From positions 1 to 54,909 of the IMG/VR virus record IMGVR_UViG_3300050132_000156: a stretch of DNA of 54,909 bases, one strand, 5' to 3'. The first letter of the stretch is position 1, and the number at the start of each line of letters is the position of its first letter. Below, piece by piece: positions 15,249 through 24,685 of this stretch. This DNA is from a virus. The notes beneath the pieces are model-generated. The model was not told where the DNA came from. It saw nothing but the letters and a program-made list of their open reading frames with translations, and did no database searches. The position numbers and the translations under genes were made by a program.

Positions 15249-16238
15249 ATGAGCTTCGCCTCGATGGCATCGGAGGTCTCCGGCTCCGTGCCGAAGATGC
15301 CCGTGGACTACGCCTACACCTGCGTTAGTAGGGCGTACAAGGATGTCCGGCGGCAGAACCTCTGGTCGTTCCTGCTCTTCGACGCCAACTGGACCACGCC
15401 CTCGATCGTCAACGCCGGGACCGTGACTGTCACGCAGGGCACCAAGACGGTCGTATTCGACGCCGCGGCCTCGGCTGCGATCACGGCCATCGGAGCGTTC
15501 CCGAGCGCGGTTACGCAGCGCCAGTTCCGCATCGGCATCGGGACGATCTACAACATCTGGGCGATCAGCACAACGCTCGGGATCGTCACGCTCACGCTCG
15601 ACCGGAACTACCAGGAAGCCTCCGGGGCGGGCATCGCGTACATGATCTATCAGGTCTACTACGCGGCACCGATGCAGGATTTCTGGAGTTGGCTCTCGGT
15701 CATGGAGACGACCAACTTCAACGACCTCTTGACCACGAAGAGCCGGGCCTGGCTGAACGGAGTCGACCCGCAGCGCACGGTGTTCTACCTGCCCACCCAC
15801 GTCGTCCCCTACCAGAAGGATGCGAACCCGGCGAGCCCGACGTTCGGGTTCATGCTGTTCGAGCTGTGGGGCAGCCCGACGTTCAACCTGACCTATCAGT
15901 TGTACGGCATCCGCAAGGGGCTCGACCTCGTGAACGACGCCGACAATCTGCCGGCCGAAATTGGCGAGGATTGCGTCCTGGCGCTCGCCAAGAAGTACGC
16001 CTACGAGTGGGCCGAGGCGAACAAGGGCGACATGCCGCGCGCCGTGGGGTCGGACTACCGGTTCCTGATCGGGGACACAAAGAGCGAGTACAAGCGGCTG
16101 TACATGGAGTACCGGAAGCAGGACCGGGAAGTGGTGGACAATTGGCGGACGCGGCTGCGGCGGAACTGGACCTGGGGCACGCTTGAGGGCTACTACAGCA
16201 GCATCGCGGGCATAGCGAGTCCAGGGGCAAGTTGGTGA
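15249..16238 (+). CDS. Putative head-tail connector/adaptor protein
   Basis: 329 aa. N-terminal helices (SVPKMPVDYAYTCVSRAYKDV), a beta-rich insert (about 50-120) and C-terminal helical domain (VLALAKKYAYEWAEANKGD, YKRLYMEYRKQDREV). This helical bundle with inserted beta domain is typical of connector (gp4/gp6-like) proteins that bind beneath the portal in podoviruses. Assigned by order and pattern. Confidence 0.6.
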   Translation: MSFASMASEVSGSVPKMPVDYAYTCVSRAYKDVRRQNLWSFLLFDANWTTPSIVNAGTVTVTQGTKTVVFDAAASAAITAIGAFPSAVTQRQFRIGIGTIYNIWAISTTLGIVTLTLDRNYQEASGAGIAYMIYQVYYAAPMQDFWSWLSVMETTNFNDLLTTKSRAWLNGVDPQRTVFYLPTHVVPYQKDANPASPTFGFMLFELWGSPTFNLTYQLYGIRKGLDLVNDADNLPAEIGEDCVLALAKKYAYEWAEANKGDMPRAVGSDYRFLIGDTKSEYKRLYMEYRKQDREVVDNWRTRLRRNWTWGTLEGYYSSIAGIASPGASW

Positions 16239-16243
16239 AGACT

Positions 16244-17584
16244 ATGAAACAAATCATTGCAATTCTGTTTGTTGCTTGCGGGCTTCTGAGTGCGCAGGTG
16301 AATCCGCCGACCATCTGGCGTTCGTCCCGCACGACTCCGAGCGGGAACTGCGCTGCGGGGACGGGCGTCGAGACCATCCCCGGCGGCGTGCTCTACACCT
16401 GCCAGGCTGGCACGTGGGTTCAGATCTCAGGCGGCGGCGGGTCGAGCATCGCGCCCTTCACCACGGACGGGACGAACGTGACGCTGCCGAACGGCAACCT
16501 TTCGGTGGGGAATACGGTGCTTGATCCGGTGCAGGGAGTCAGCAACCCTGTGGCCGCCATGCTGCCAAAGTGGCGCCTAGCATTAGCCAATGTCAGGGCA
16601 GGCATTGCTGATGCCAACATTCTCTGTATGGGTGATTCAACGACAGCGGGAGCGGGGGGGCCGAATTCTGCTACAGTACCGCAACTTGATTCCGCCTGCT
16701 GGCAACTAGGGGTAATGTTGGCAACGGATGGCATACCCTGGGCTCCGGGGTTTTTGCCGATGGGCAACCCGGCTCACCCAGTCCATAACGCTCAGCTGAC
16801 ATATGGGACAGATTGGACGGACGCTACATTTGGGTTCTCTGGGTCATCGAGTTTAAAGACTACAACGGACGCATCCAACTTAGTGTTCACGCCCGCCGGT
16901 GGTTTCGCATATGACCGCTTTGACGTTTACTACGTTAGGAACACTGGGGATGGCACACTGACAATGACCGCTACGGGAGGCACGCCTGTTGTGCAATTAA
17001 CTGCTGGCACCGGCGCTCTGCTGAAGGTGACCGTGAGTGCAGCTACTGCCGCAACCAATAATACCCTGACAATCGTCCCAAGCAGTGGAACCGTTTACGT
17101 CTGGGGGATTGAGCCGTGGCTATCGACAACGAAGCGAGTACGAATAGGAAACGCAGGGCAGTATGGCACGACGAGTTCCCAGTGGGCTTTGACCGGTCCA
17201 TTCTATACTCCGGGTGCGGTAACCCTGTACTCTCCTAATTTATCTATCTGTTCACTCGGCATCAACGACGCGACGACCAGTGTATCGCCTGCCACGCTGC
17301 AAACTAATTTGCAGGCAATTATTACCTCTGCCGAAACCACAGGAGATGTGATGCTTTGGACAATGCCCCCATCCAGCGGATCTCCATACACGACAGTTGA
17401 GCCAACGTATCAGGCCGTATATGCGAGTCTCGCCACAACCAACAATGTTCCGCTGGTAGACATTTGGAAACGATTTGGGGGTGTGTGGAACTCATCGTGG
17501 ATGAACGATTTTACCCATCCAAATCTAGCGGGTTACTGGGATATTGCCAGCGCAATCTATAGGACTCTGCGGCAAGCGCAGTAG
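16244..17584 (+). CDS. SGNH/GDSL-hydrolase tail protein with signal-like N-terminus
   Basis: 446 aa from ATG 16244 (frame open from TTG 16232). It begins with a signal-like stretch MKQIIAILFVACGLLSAQ. After a Gly-rich region comes an SGNH hydrolase: block I ILCMGDSTTAGAG (Ser), block III SLGINDAT (Asn), block V DFTHPNLAGYW (Asp, His). Such enzymes remove acetyl groups from surface glycans and could act as a depolymerase/receptor protein. From about 16560 onward composition shifts to lower GC, so the enzymatic part looks imported onto a native N-terminus. A signal peptide on a phage tail protein is odd. Confidence 0.8.
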   Translation: MKQIIAILFVACGLLSAQVNPPTIWRSSRTTPSGNCAAGTGVETIPGGVLYTCQAGTWVQISGGGGSSIAPFTTDGTNVTLPNGNLSVGNTVLDPVQGVSNPVAAMLPKWRLALANVRAGIADANILCMGDSTTAGAGGPNSATVPQLDSACWQLGVMLATDGIPWAPGFLPMGNPAHPVHNAQLTYGTDWTDATFGFSGSSSLKTTTDASNLVFTPAGGFAYDRFDVYYVRNTGDGTLTMTATGGTPVVQLTAGTGALLKVTVSAATAATNNTLTIVPSSGTVYVWGIEPWLSTTKRVRIGNAGQYGTTSSQWALTGPFYTPGAVTLYSPNLSICSLGINDATTSVSPATLQTNLQAIITSAETTGDVMLWTMPPSSGSPYTTVEPTYQAVYASLATTNNVPLVDIWKRFGGVWNSSWMNDFTHPNLAGYWDIASAIYRTLRQAQ

Positions 17585-17655
17585 GCAACCTTTTCGTTTT
17601 GGGCAGTGCTCGAATGGGCGGAGCCAGTACGGCGTCCGCCCACAGTTGGAGGCGG

Positions 17656-17904
17656 TTAGATGTACGAGGGAACGCAGCGGTTGTAATCCGCGCGGATGTT
17701 CTTGTTGGTCGGGTGCAGGTAGTAAGACATAGTGGTCGAGATAAACGTGTGGCCAAGCAACGCCTGAATCGAATAGACGCTCGCCCCACGGCTCAGGAGC
17801 GAAGTGGCAAGCGAGTGCCGGAAGAGATGCGGCCACACCCGGCCCTCAATGCCGCATCGCTTTGCCATGACCCTGACGAACTTCCGAATGTCTTGGGTCT
17901 GCAT
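17656..17904 (-). pseudogene. Tyrosine recombinase (integrase) C-terminal remnant
   Basis: 82 codons on the minus strand. WPHLFRHSLATSLLSRGAS contains the H-x-x-R box, IQALLGHTFISTT the G-H box, and YYLHPT the catalytic tyrosine region. The first Arg box and the whole N-terminal core-binding domain are absent: reading upstream, an in-frame TAA precedes the fragment by seven codons. It is oriented against the surrounding late genes. It is likely the relic of an integration module or of a mobile element. Confidence 0.75.
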
Positions 17905-17940
17905 CTGGTGATGGTTCCGTGGGAATTAAGTACCTGAACC

Positions 17941-18228
17941 ATGCTGAAACTCACCGAAGTAATGCTTCACGAAGAGCGCCCGCAGCGCCGGTCTTCTGAC
18001 GTGGAGCAATGGATTCGGCTTGCGGTATCCGAGCATCCACACATCACGGTAGATGATTTTCTGTGTGGCGAGCGGGACGATCACGGCCATGTGCGGCCGA
18101 CGGGCTACACCGGCTGGTTCTGGCTTCTTGGCAGGGGCTCGTCGCCCGCTTGTGTGTCGCGGGTGTGCTCGCAGATGCAGTGCTATCCGGCAACGCCGGT
18201 TGCGGATCTTCTGGAGGTTACGGCATGA
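17941..18228 (+). CDS. Hypothetical protein
   Basis: 95 aa, not recognised. Mixed composition with a central GYTGWFWLLGRG stretch and two C-terminal cysteines. It begins the membrane-protein cluster and overlaps the next gene by 4 nt (ATGA). Confidence 0.5.
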   Translation: MLKLTEVMLHEERPQRRSSDVEQWIRLAVSEHPHITVDDFLCGERDDHGHVRPTGYTGWFWLLGRGSSPACVSRVCSQMQCYPATPVADLLEVTA

Positions 18229-18389
18229 CGGACGCTGAACGCATTGCGGAACTTGAGGCGCAAGTCGCGCAATTGACCAAAGAACGCGACGAGGCGAGGT
18301 GCGGGCTGGAGATCATGGAAGGCGCGGCGAACATTGCCATTGCGGCTGCGAAGCTCGCGGCAGCACAATTAGAGCAAGCGAGCAAGTGA
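18225..18389 (+). CDS. Small coiled-coil protein (54 aa)
   Basis: 54 aa starting in the previous stop. Residues 1-25 form a heptad helix (ERIAELEAQVAQLTKERDE), the rest is Ala-rich (ANIAIAAAKLAAAQLEQASK). Similar small coiled-coil proteins occur in phage lysis cassettes; function not proven. Confidence 0.6.
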   Translation: MTDAERIAELEAQVAQLTKERDEARCGLEIMEGAANIAIAAAKLAAAQLEQASK

Positions 18390-18395
18390 ACCATA

Positions 18396-18476
18396 TTGAA
18401 AATCCTCACGGATTCCGACGTTCACATTCCGCGGCCGCATCCGTTGCCGCCGCCTCATCCGCCGAACCCCTATTGA
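18396..18476 (+). CDS. Possible Pro/His-rich micropeptide (26 aa)
   Basis: A TTG-started ORF fills the gap between two genes. The peptide begins MKILTDSDV and ends with Pro-His repeats (PRPHPLPPPHPPNPY). The repeating composition is unlike random out-of-frame sequence, but the ribosome-binding site is weak. Confidence 0.35.
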   Translation: MKILTDSDVHIPRPHPLPPPHPPNPY

Positions 18477-18487
18477 GGAGAATCCGC

Positions 18488-18925
18488 ATGACGACTACAG
18501 CCCCCTTATTTTCCGACCCTGTGGCCATTGCGCTCATTGGGATGATTGGCACGTTCCTGACGGCGGCACTTGGTGTAGCGACGGCTTACCTGACGCGGCA
18601 GAATGCGAAAGGCTTGGCCGCTACCCAGGCGAGTGTTGACGCGCAGCACGGGACCATCGCGGCGTTGGAGAAGAACACCAACTCGATCAAAGACGCCCTG
18701 GTCAAAGTAACAGGAGAGAGCGAGTTCGCAAAAGGCTTGAAGCTCGGCACTGACGCAGCCGGGGGAAGTGCCGCTGGCGTTGCGGCCCTCGCAGCGGACG
18801 TTCAGGCCAAGGCAGCTCATGCTCAAGGAGTGGCCGAGGGAACAGCCGCCGAGAAGAATCGCGCCAATGCCGAAGCGGCGGCGCATGCCGATCCGGGGAA
18901 GACCGTGGAGGTCCAGCCGAAATGA
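18488..18925 (+). CDS. Membrane protein, lysis-cassette candidate
   Basis: 145 aa from ATG 18488 (GGAG at 18477). One transmembrane segment at about 11-34 (PVAIALIGMIGTFLTAALGV), then a helical domain with Ala/Glu/Lys repeats (AALAADVQAKAAHAQGVAEG). This layout (N-terminal anchor plus periplasmic helix) fits an inner-membrane spanin or a class III-like holin. No enzymatic motif. Confidence 0.6.
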   Translation: MTTTAPLFSDPVAIALIGMIGTFLTAALGVATAYLTRQNAKGLAATQASVDAQHGTIAALEKNTNSIKDALVKVTGESEFAKGLKLGTDAAGGSAAGVAALAADVQAKAAHAQGVAEGTAAEKNRANAEAAAHADPGKTVEVQPK

Positions 18926-19104
18926 TTATCTACCACAAGGGCAAGGGCCGCAAGCACACAGCCTGGATTGAAGATGAAACCGGCAAGATCATATGGAGCG
19001 CGGGTGGCGTTTCGGAAGCGGATGCCATCTTCAATCTGCTCTATGCTCTTACGCAGCGCGACGATCCTACCTTGGAGCCTCATGTGGAGATCGTGGAGAA
19101 ATAA
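18922..19104 (+). CDS. Hypothetical small protein (60 aa)
   Basis: 60 aa, ATGA overlap with the previous gene. Reads as a small alpha/beta protein (HTAWIEDETGKIIWSAGGVS, EADAIFNLLYAL). Not recognised. Confidence 0.6.
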   Translation: MIIYHKGKGRKHTAWIEDETGKIIWSAGGVSEADAIFNLLYALTQRDDPTLEPHVEIVEK

Positions 19105-19105
19105 G

Positions 19106-19375
19106 ATGAAGCCACTGTCCTGGAAGACGACCGTTTGCGGCATCATCACGGCGCTGGCGGGCTGGGTCGCATTCAGCCCTGAGATATTTCAGCACTGGCC
19201 GTGGGTTATCAGCCTGGCGAAGTACATCATGATCGGAGGTTTTGCTGGTTCCGGCATTCTCAGCAAGGATTACTCCCAGCACTCGACACAGGCCGAGGTG
19301 ACGCAGGCCACCGTGGACAAGTCTGCCGCCCTCAACGCGGCAGCCACGAAGGCCGCCAATGAAGGCGGAAAGTAA
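19106..19375 (+). CDS. Putative holin
   Basis: 89 aa starting 1 nt after the previous stop. Two hydrophobic segments: about 9-24 (TVCGIITALAGWVAFS) and 35-53 (ISLAKYIMIGGFAGSGIL), then a hydrophilic Ala/Lys tail. Two-TM small proteins in this position are usually holins. Overlaps the next gene by 17 nt. Confidence 0.6.
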   Translation: MKPLSWKTTVCGIITALAGWVAFSPEIFQHWPWVISLAKYIMIGGFAGSGILSKDYSQHSTQAEVTQATVDKSAALNAAATKAANEGGK

Positions 19376-19778
19376 ATTGAACCTCCCCCTCTCGGTCCCG
19401 GATACCGTCATCGCGGTTTTGGGATACGCATGTCTGAATTACGTACAGATCCCGCTGAACTTGACGGCGGAGCAAGAGACGTTCAAGTGGCTGGTCTCCA
19501 TCGCGGGAGGGCTCCTATTCTGCGGATTTCTGGCAGGCCGAATCTGGCGAGAGTTCGTCAGTTCCAGGAGTAAACTGGCAGCCGACGACATGCGGATGCG
19601 GTCGCACGACAAGCGCCTCCGCGCATTGGAGATGGAACGCGCGGCGCTGCGGGCGACTTTCGTGGCGTTGCTCGGACGCTTCGACATTGAGAAAACAAGG
19701 CTCTCGCAGATCAATGCGGAAATCGCCCGCTACGACGTGGATGAAGATCCGACCGACGACGGAACCGGTTCAAGTTAG
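19359..19778 (+). CDS. Membrane-anchored coiled-coil protein, possible second holin or spanin
   Basis: 139 aa. Two hydrophobic stretches (VPDTVIAVLGYACLNYVQI; FKWLVSIAGGLLFCGFLAG) and then a charged helix (RMRSHDKRLRALEMERAALR). Overlaps the holin-like gene, so coupled translation is likely. No endolysin gene was recognised nearby. Confidence 0.55.
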   Translation: MKAESKLNLPLSVPDTVIAVLGYACLNYVQIPLNLTAEQETFKWLVSIAGGLLFCGFLAGRIWREFVSSRSKLAADDMRMRSHDKRLRALEMERAALRATFVALLGRFDIEKTRLSQINAEIARYDVDEDPTDDGTGSS

Positions 19779-19797
19779 TCCAAGTCGGGCGTAAACT
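19769..19797 (+). promoter_or_regulatory. Possible promoter, leaderless start
   Basis: TTCAAG (19769-19774), 17-nt spacer, TAAACT (19792-19797); predicted start coincides with ATG 19804. Both boxes are imperfect. Confidence 0.35.
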
Positions 19798-19803
19798 ATT
19801 GTC

Positions 19804-21156
19804 ATGGCGTATGCTTGGCAGACTCTCGCGGGCGCTCAGTCGGACCTCGCGGCGCGTCTGTATGACGCCGGGCAGCAGTGGTGGGGGCCGGACGAACTAA
19901 CCATCCGCATCGTTGAGGCCCTGCGGACCTGGAATGCCCTCACGTCGTTCTGGCGCTCCGACATGAGCCTGACCATGGCCTCCACGACGGTATGGTACGA
20001 CATCTCCGCAGCGACCGGCTCTCCGCGCCCGATGACCGTCACCGACAACGACCTGCTTCAGTCTATCGAATACAGCCTCGTGGAGCCTCCGACCGCAGCC
20101 TATCCGCTGGTCTGGACCGGAACCGATCAGTTCAACGTCAACGACATCCTGACTGCGATCCAGCGGCGGCGCGACGAAACTCTTTCGACGACGGGCTGCA
20201 CGGTGACACGCCAACTCGTCACGGCTCCGATGGGCGGGCGCATCTCTCTTCCCGACAACGTGATCGACATCCGGCGCGTGGCGTGGCTTCCGTCTGGGAT
20301 CATCTACAAGCCCACCGCTCTGCGGCAGGCCGATGCGATGTCGAAATCCTTCTACGACCGGGGCTGGATGGGAGCCGCCGCCGCGCCTCCGCGAACCTAC
20401 CTCCAAAGCTCCCAGCCTCCGCTTAGTTTCGACGTGGACCGCACGCCGCCGGTCGCGGGGAACTATGAGGTCATGGCGGTTGAGGCCGGCGCGGCGCTGG
20501 TCACTACGGCGCCCGCTGTGCTCGGGGTTCCCGACGACTGGGCTTGGGTCATCAAATTCGGAGCCTTGTCCGAATTGTTTGGCCTGGAGTCCGAGGCCAA
20601 GGACCAGATGCGCTCGGACTATTGCGCCTGGCGATACAAGCAGGGACTCGCCTTGATGATGGACGCTCCAGCGGTATTGAGCGCTCAAATAGGTAGTTCG
20701 ATCTGCGCCATCGACGCGGTTGCCAACGCCGACGACTTCAACCCTGGGTGGCAGGCATCTGTGCTCACGGGGTTGCCACGTAGCGTTTATCTGGCAGGGC
20801 AGAATATGCTCGCGCCGAGTTCTCCCTGGGTCAGCGGAATGACGCTCCAGGTAGTCCAGAACGCGCCCATCCCGTCCGTGTCGACCGATCCTATCCAGTT
20901 GGGCCGCGAGGACTACGCGGCGGTACTCGACGAGGCACAGCACCTCGCCACGCTTAGCCTGGGCGGGTCCGAGTTTATGGCGACGGTCGGGCTGCACAAG
21001 CGCTTCATCGAACGCGCGGCGCTCTACAATTCCAAACTCCTCGGTTTGGGCGACTACCCGCGTTCGATGTACGAGATCAGCCAACTCGAATCAGAGCGGG
21101 CCCCAGTCTACGGCGGCGTGAAGCCGCAGGAGGTGCTTGGTGGCGGAAACCAGTAA
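19804..21156 (+). CDS. Tail-associated structural protein
   Basis: 450 aa, begins MAYAWQTLAGAQSDLAARL. The N-terminal 90 residues look like a connector-type helical bundle, followed by beta-rich sequence and another helical section (EDYAAVLDEAQHLATLSLGG, RFIERAALYNSKLL). Placed before the largest tail gene. No specific family recognised; a tail-tube/adaptor component is inferred. Confidence 0.65.
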   Translation: MAYAWQTLAGAQSDLAARLYDAGQQWWGPDELTIRIVEALRTWNALTSFWRSDMSLTMASTTVWYDISAATGSPRPMTVTDNDLLQSIEYSLVEPPTAAYPLVWTGTDQFNVNDILTAIQRRRDETLSTTGCTVTRQLVTAPMGGRISLPDNVIDIRRVAWLPSGIIYKPTALRQADAMSKSFYDRGWMGAAAAPPRTYLQSSQPPLSFDVDRTPPVAGNYEVMAVEAGAALVTTAPAVLGVPDDWAWVIKFGALSELFGLESEAKDQMRSDYCAWRYKQGLALMMDAPAVLSAQIGSSICAIDAVANADDFNPGWQASVLTGLPRSVYLAGQNMLAPSSPWVSGMTLQVVQNAPIPSVSTDPIQLGREDYAAVLDEAQHLATLSLGGSEFMATVGLHKRFIERAALYNSKLLGLGDYPRSMYEISQLESERAPVYGGVKPQEVLGGGNQ

Positions 21157-24100
21157 CCCGGTTGCAATTCGTTTTGCGTTTGGTGGGATGAACCTACGCG
21201 ACGTGGCGGACGCGCTCCCTTCCGGCAAATTCTCCATGGGGCAGAACATCCGCGACACGGCAGCCGGCTCGATTCGCACGCGACCCGGCTACGTCCCTGC
21301 ATTCTCGACGGGCAACAATGCCATTACGGACATCCGCTCCTACGCCACGCTGGAAACGGACAATAAGCCCCGATTCCTGGCACGCGACACCGCCGGTGAG
21401 GTCTGGCTGGACAGCGACATGAGCGTCGTCACGCTTGGCGGAAACAACCATGGTGCGGGCGTGCGCATGATTCCGTTCCGGCCGTCCTCCAGCCCGCAGT
21501 CGTGGATGTATGTCGTCGATCAGGGCGACTACCAGAAGATTTCCGCGCCCGACGCGAACAACGCCGTGACCGTCCAGAAGGTCGGCATCGCCGAGCCGCA
21601 GTTCCAGTGTGAGGCGGCTCCATTGACCCTGGCGTATACGGACTTCTCCGCACCCGCAAACAACTGGACTCCCGGTGGCACCGTCGCTACGCCCACAGAC
21701 GAGAACCGGACCACGGACACGGCGGGATCTGTCCTCACGGACCCGATCAACTCGAACCGTTCCAGCGTCCAGGTCTCCACTACGGAAGCCTACGTGATCG
21801 GGCAGACCGTGAGCTTCGGGGCGAACAATAACAACAAGGCTGCGGTGATACAGGATGTCCTGCCGCCGGCCTCCAACGTCTCCCTGCAGTCGGTCTATTA
21901 CTTCGCGGGGAACAACGGAACGTGTTTGGTCGTTCCCTCGCAACTCCCGGTAGGGCAGGCCTCGGTAGTAAATCAGCTCGGCTACCTGCGCCGCGGCGCG
22001 CTGATTAAGTTCAGCGGCAACAACGAAGTCGCGTTCGTGCAGAGCGTCACGGTCGGCCCGGACGGCTCGCAGTGCGTGCAGACGGCGACTGTGGGCGCTC
22101 ACAATTCGAGCGAAACGATCGTTGGGCTCCCGACCATCGTAGTGGATGGAGCCGTTGCCGCGGCTTCTTCCGTGCTCAGCGTGGACGTGAACACGACAGC
22201 CACGCCGGGCATCGGGACATTGCTCCAGACCTTCGCCACGAACCCGTTCTCCAAGCCCATGGGCACGGGCGGTCCGCTGCCGCAGCAGGACGACTACATC
22301 CACTTCTCCGTGAATGTGTCGGACTACACACAAGTCCTGGAGATTGACTTGCGTTTCAACGTCGATCCGGTCGATACGACGGTAACGCAGAACTACTACC
22401 AATGGGTCGTCACGCAGGACATCCTGGCCGCGGCCGTGGCTGGGGCGTCTTCGAGTATTCAGACATCGGCAGCGACCTCTACATCGGGATCGACCGGCGC
22501 GCTGGCCTCCTTGCAGCAACAGCTCACGGAATTGCAGAGCCGGCTCTATCAAGTCCAGAACAACCAACCTGGACAATACTACGATGCCCCTGCGTATGTC
22601 AGGAGCGGCATCATCGCTGGCCTCCAGCAGGCGATCTCGTCCATCAATTCCCAGATCGCCTTCCTGTCCCCGAGCACGACAAGCACGAGCACAAGCGGCG
22701 GGGCGACCGCGGTAGCAGCGGAGCAGTGGGCGGAGATCATGATCCCGATCTCTTCGCTAACCCGCATCGGCGGAGACGCCTCACGTAGTCTGTCGGACTG
22801 CAGCGCGGTGCAAATACGCATCAACACGACCGGAGCGGGAACGGCGACGTGGCAGGCCGCAGCGTCCTACTCCCTGAACCAGGAGATCCTGGACGCCACC
22901 GGGCACACGCAGAAAACCATTACCGCCGGCGTGAGCGGGCTCGTCGTGCCCACATGGAACGACACGGGCGGGACCACGACGGACGGAACGGTCGTATGGG
23001 CGGATCAGGGCGTCGTGGCGGCCTCCACGGTCCTGCGCATCGGTTCGTTCTGGGTAGGCGGCGGCAGCGAGCCCGACACGGGCAGTGGCGGGGCTCCGTA
23101 TCGTTACCGCGTGGTCCCTTACTCCAGCCTGACCGGAGCGAAGGGCAACCCGTCGCCCGACATGAGATACGGCGTGACGCCGCGGCGCCAGCAGGTCACG
23201 GTGTATCTTCCGGACTCGACCTACGACCCGCAGATCGACACATGGATGATCGAGCGTTACGGCGGGACGGTCACGAGTTGGCGCTTCATTGGGAGTTGTC
23301 TCTCCGCGGACCAGGCCTTCATCGACAAGTATTTCGACGACACGGCAGAAGGCGGCTCGCTCATGGAGACCGACAACTTCGAGCCGTGGCCGAGCGTCGA
23401 TGTCCCATACAGCCCTTCGACGGTTCCCGGTTCTTCGCCGCTCACGTTCGGAGTGACCGTCTGGGGTACGGTGGTCGTCGCCACCAATGCGAGCGGGGTG
23501 TGGCCCGCCACGATCGACAACTGGTTGCCCGGGACGCTCATCCAGGTGGCCTACCAGAGTGTCTACACGCTGCGTGCCCGGCCAACGAAACTGACCGACT
23601 ATTCGTACCTATTCCAGATTGAGGAGTGCGGCGGCTTTCAGAACCAAATCTTCGGATTCATCGTGGCCGAGCCAATCGTCGCCCGGGCCTTCGCTCCAGG
23701 ATCATGGGGACCGGACGCGCAGGGAACGGTCTTTGCGGTGCTAGATCCGATGCGGCCGGGCGTGGTGAACTTCTCGAAGCAGTACAATCCGGACGCCTGC
23801 CAGAACGCCGCCCTGGAACTCGTGCCGCCATCGGAGCCGCTGATCGGCGGGGAGGTTCTGGCCGGGCTGAGCCTTGTCTCTTCCAGCGCGCGCTGGTGGG
23901 CGCTGTATCCGGCCTTCCAGTCGGCGCAACTCTATGAGCCGATCGAGCAGACGGTCGGGCGCGGGCTGGTGAGTCCCTTCGGAATCTGCACGGACGGGGC
24001 AAAGATCTACTTCTGGGCCAAGGATTGCATCGCCTCCCATTCCGGTGGCGGGTACGAAGACCTAACCTCCGAGGACTTGGAACCCCTGTTCCCGCACGAC

Positions 24101-24685
24101 GGTGTGCAGGGCATGGACGTGACGCGCAATGGTGTCACGATCCACACTCCGGACTACTCCAAGGCCGGCACATTCCGGTTGCGCTGCGTGGGCGGCTACC
24201 TGTACGCCGACTACGCGGACTCGACCGGCGGGCGCTCTACGCTTGTGATGAATCTGCGCACGAAGGCCTGGATGTCGGACGCCTACAACGAAGCCATGAC
24301 GGTCCACTACGGCCCCGAGCAACAGGAGGGGACACTCCTGGCCGCGACTCCGGCGCTGTACCCAACGCTCCTGATGGGTGACGCGGAGGGCAACGTCTGG
24401 AAGCAGCAGGCCGACCATAACGATGGCACGACCGGGATCTCCTGCGTCGTGGGCACGCGCGAGATGGACGGCCAGCAGGGACCGTCGCAACTGTGGCGGA
24501 ATCAGTACCTCGACCTTGTTTCGACGGGCGGGGCAACGGCGGTCCCGGTCAACATGGGAAATCCGGTCACCACGCCGACGACCATCCCGGGTAAGCCCGA
24601 CCGACAGTTCGCGATGGTGCGCGTCGGTCCCGGCGCCGCGAGTCGATTCCTCGGAATGCAGATCAACTGGACGGACGCCTTCTGA
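21140..24685 (+). CDS. Large tail protein (nozzle/hub candidate)
   Basis: 1181 aa from GTG 21140, which has AGGAGG 6 nt upstream (a TTG at 21137 is possible). N-terminus RFAFGGMNLRDVADALPSGK resembles the start of podovirus tail-nozzle-type proteins. The rest is beta-rich with a Gln/Ser helical insert near 470-530 (TGALASLQQQLTELQSRLYQ). Likely the main tail tube/hub. Its stop overlaps the next start (TGATG). Confidence 0.7.
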   Translation: MAETSNPVAIRFAFGGMNLRDVADALPSGKFSMGQNIRDTAAGSIRTRPGYVPAFSTGNNAITDIRSYATLETDNKPRFLARDTAGEVWLDSDMSVVTLGGNNHGAGVRMIPFRPSSSPQSWMYVVDQGDYQKISAPDANNAVTVQKVGIAEPQFQCEAAPLTLAYTDFSAPANNWTPGGTVATPTDENRTTDTAGSVLTDPINSNRSSVQVSTTEAYVIGQTVSFGANNNNKAAVIQDVLPPASNVSLQSVYYFAGNNGTCLVVPSQLPVGQASVVNQLGYLRRGALIKFSGNNEVAFVQSVTVGPDGSQCVQTATVGAHNSSETIVGLPTIVVDGAVAAASSVLSVDVNTTATPGIGTLLQTFATNPFSKPMGTGGPLPQQDDYIHFSVNVSDYTQVLEIDLRFNVDPVDTTVTQNYYQWVVTQDILAAAVAGASSSIQTSAATSTSGSTGALASLQQQLTELQSRLYQVQNNQPGQYYDAPAYVRSGIIAGLQQAISSINSQIAFLSPSTTSTSTSGGATAVAAEQWAEIMIPISSLTRIGGDASRSLSDCSAVQIRINTTGAGTATWQAAASYSLNQEILDATGHTQKTITAGVSGLVVPTWNDTGGTTTDGTVVWADQGVVAASTVLRIGSFWVGGGSEPDTGSGGAPYRYRVVPYSSLTGAKGNPSPDMRYGVTPRRQQVTVYLPDSTYDPQIDTWMIERYGGTVTSWRFIGSCLSADQAFIDKYFDDTAEGGSLMETDNFEPWPSVDVPYSPSTVPGSSPLTFGVTVWGTVVVATNASGVWPATIDNWLPGTLIQVAYQSVYTLRARPTKLTDYSYLFQIEECGGFQNQIFGFIVAEPIVARAFAPGSWGPDAQGTVFAVLDPMRPGVVNFSKQYNPDACQNAALELVPPSEPLIGGEVLAGLSLVSSSARWWALYPAFQSAQLYEPIEQTVGRGLVSPFGICTDGAKIYFWAKDCIASHSGGGYEDLTSEDLEPLFPHDGVQGMDVTRNGVTIHTPDYSKAGTFRLRCVGGYLYADYADSTGGRSTLVMNLRTKAWMSDAYNEAMTVHYGPEQQEGTLLAATPALYPTLLMGDAEGNVWKQQADHNDGTTGISCVVGTREMDGQQGPSQLWRNQYLDLVSTGGATAVPVNMGNPVTTPTTIPGKPDRQFAMVRVGPGAASRFLGMQINWTDAF

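Noticed and set aside
17585-17940. Attachment site or tRNA fragment beside the integrase remnant
   Set aside because: No tRNA-like clover leaf or duplicated core sequence was found.
17941-19778. Endolysin in the lysis-like cluster
   Set aside because: No amidase, lysozyme or peptidase motif in any of the proteins; only membrane and coiled-coil proteins are present.
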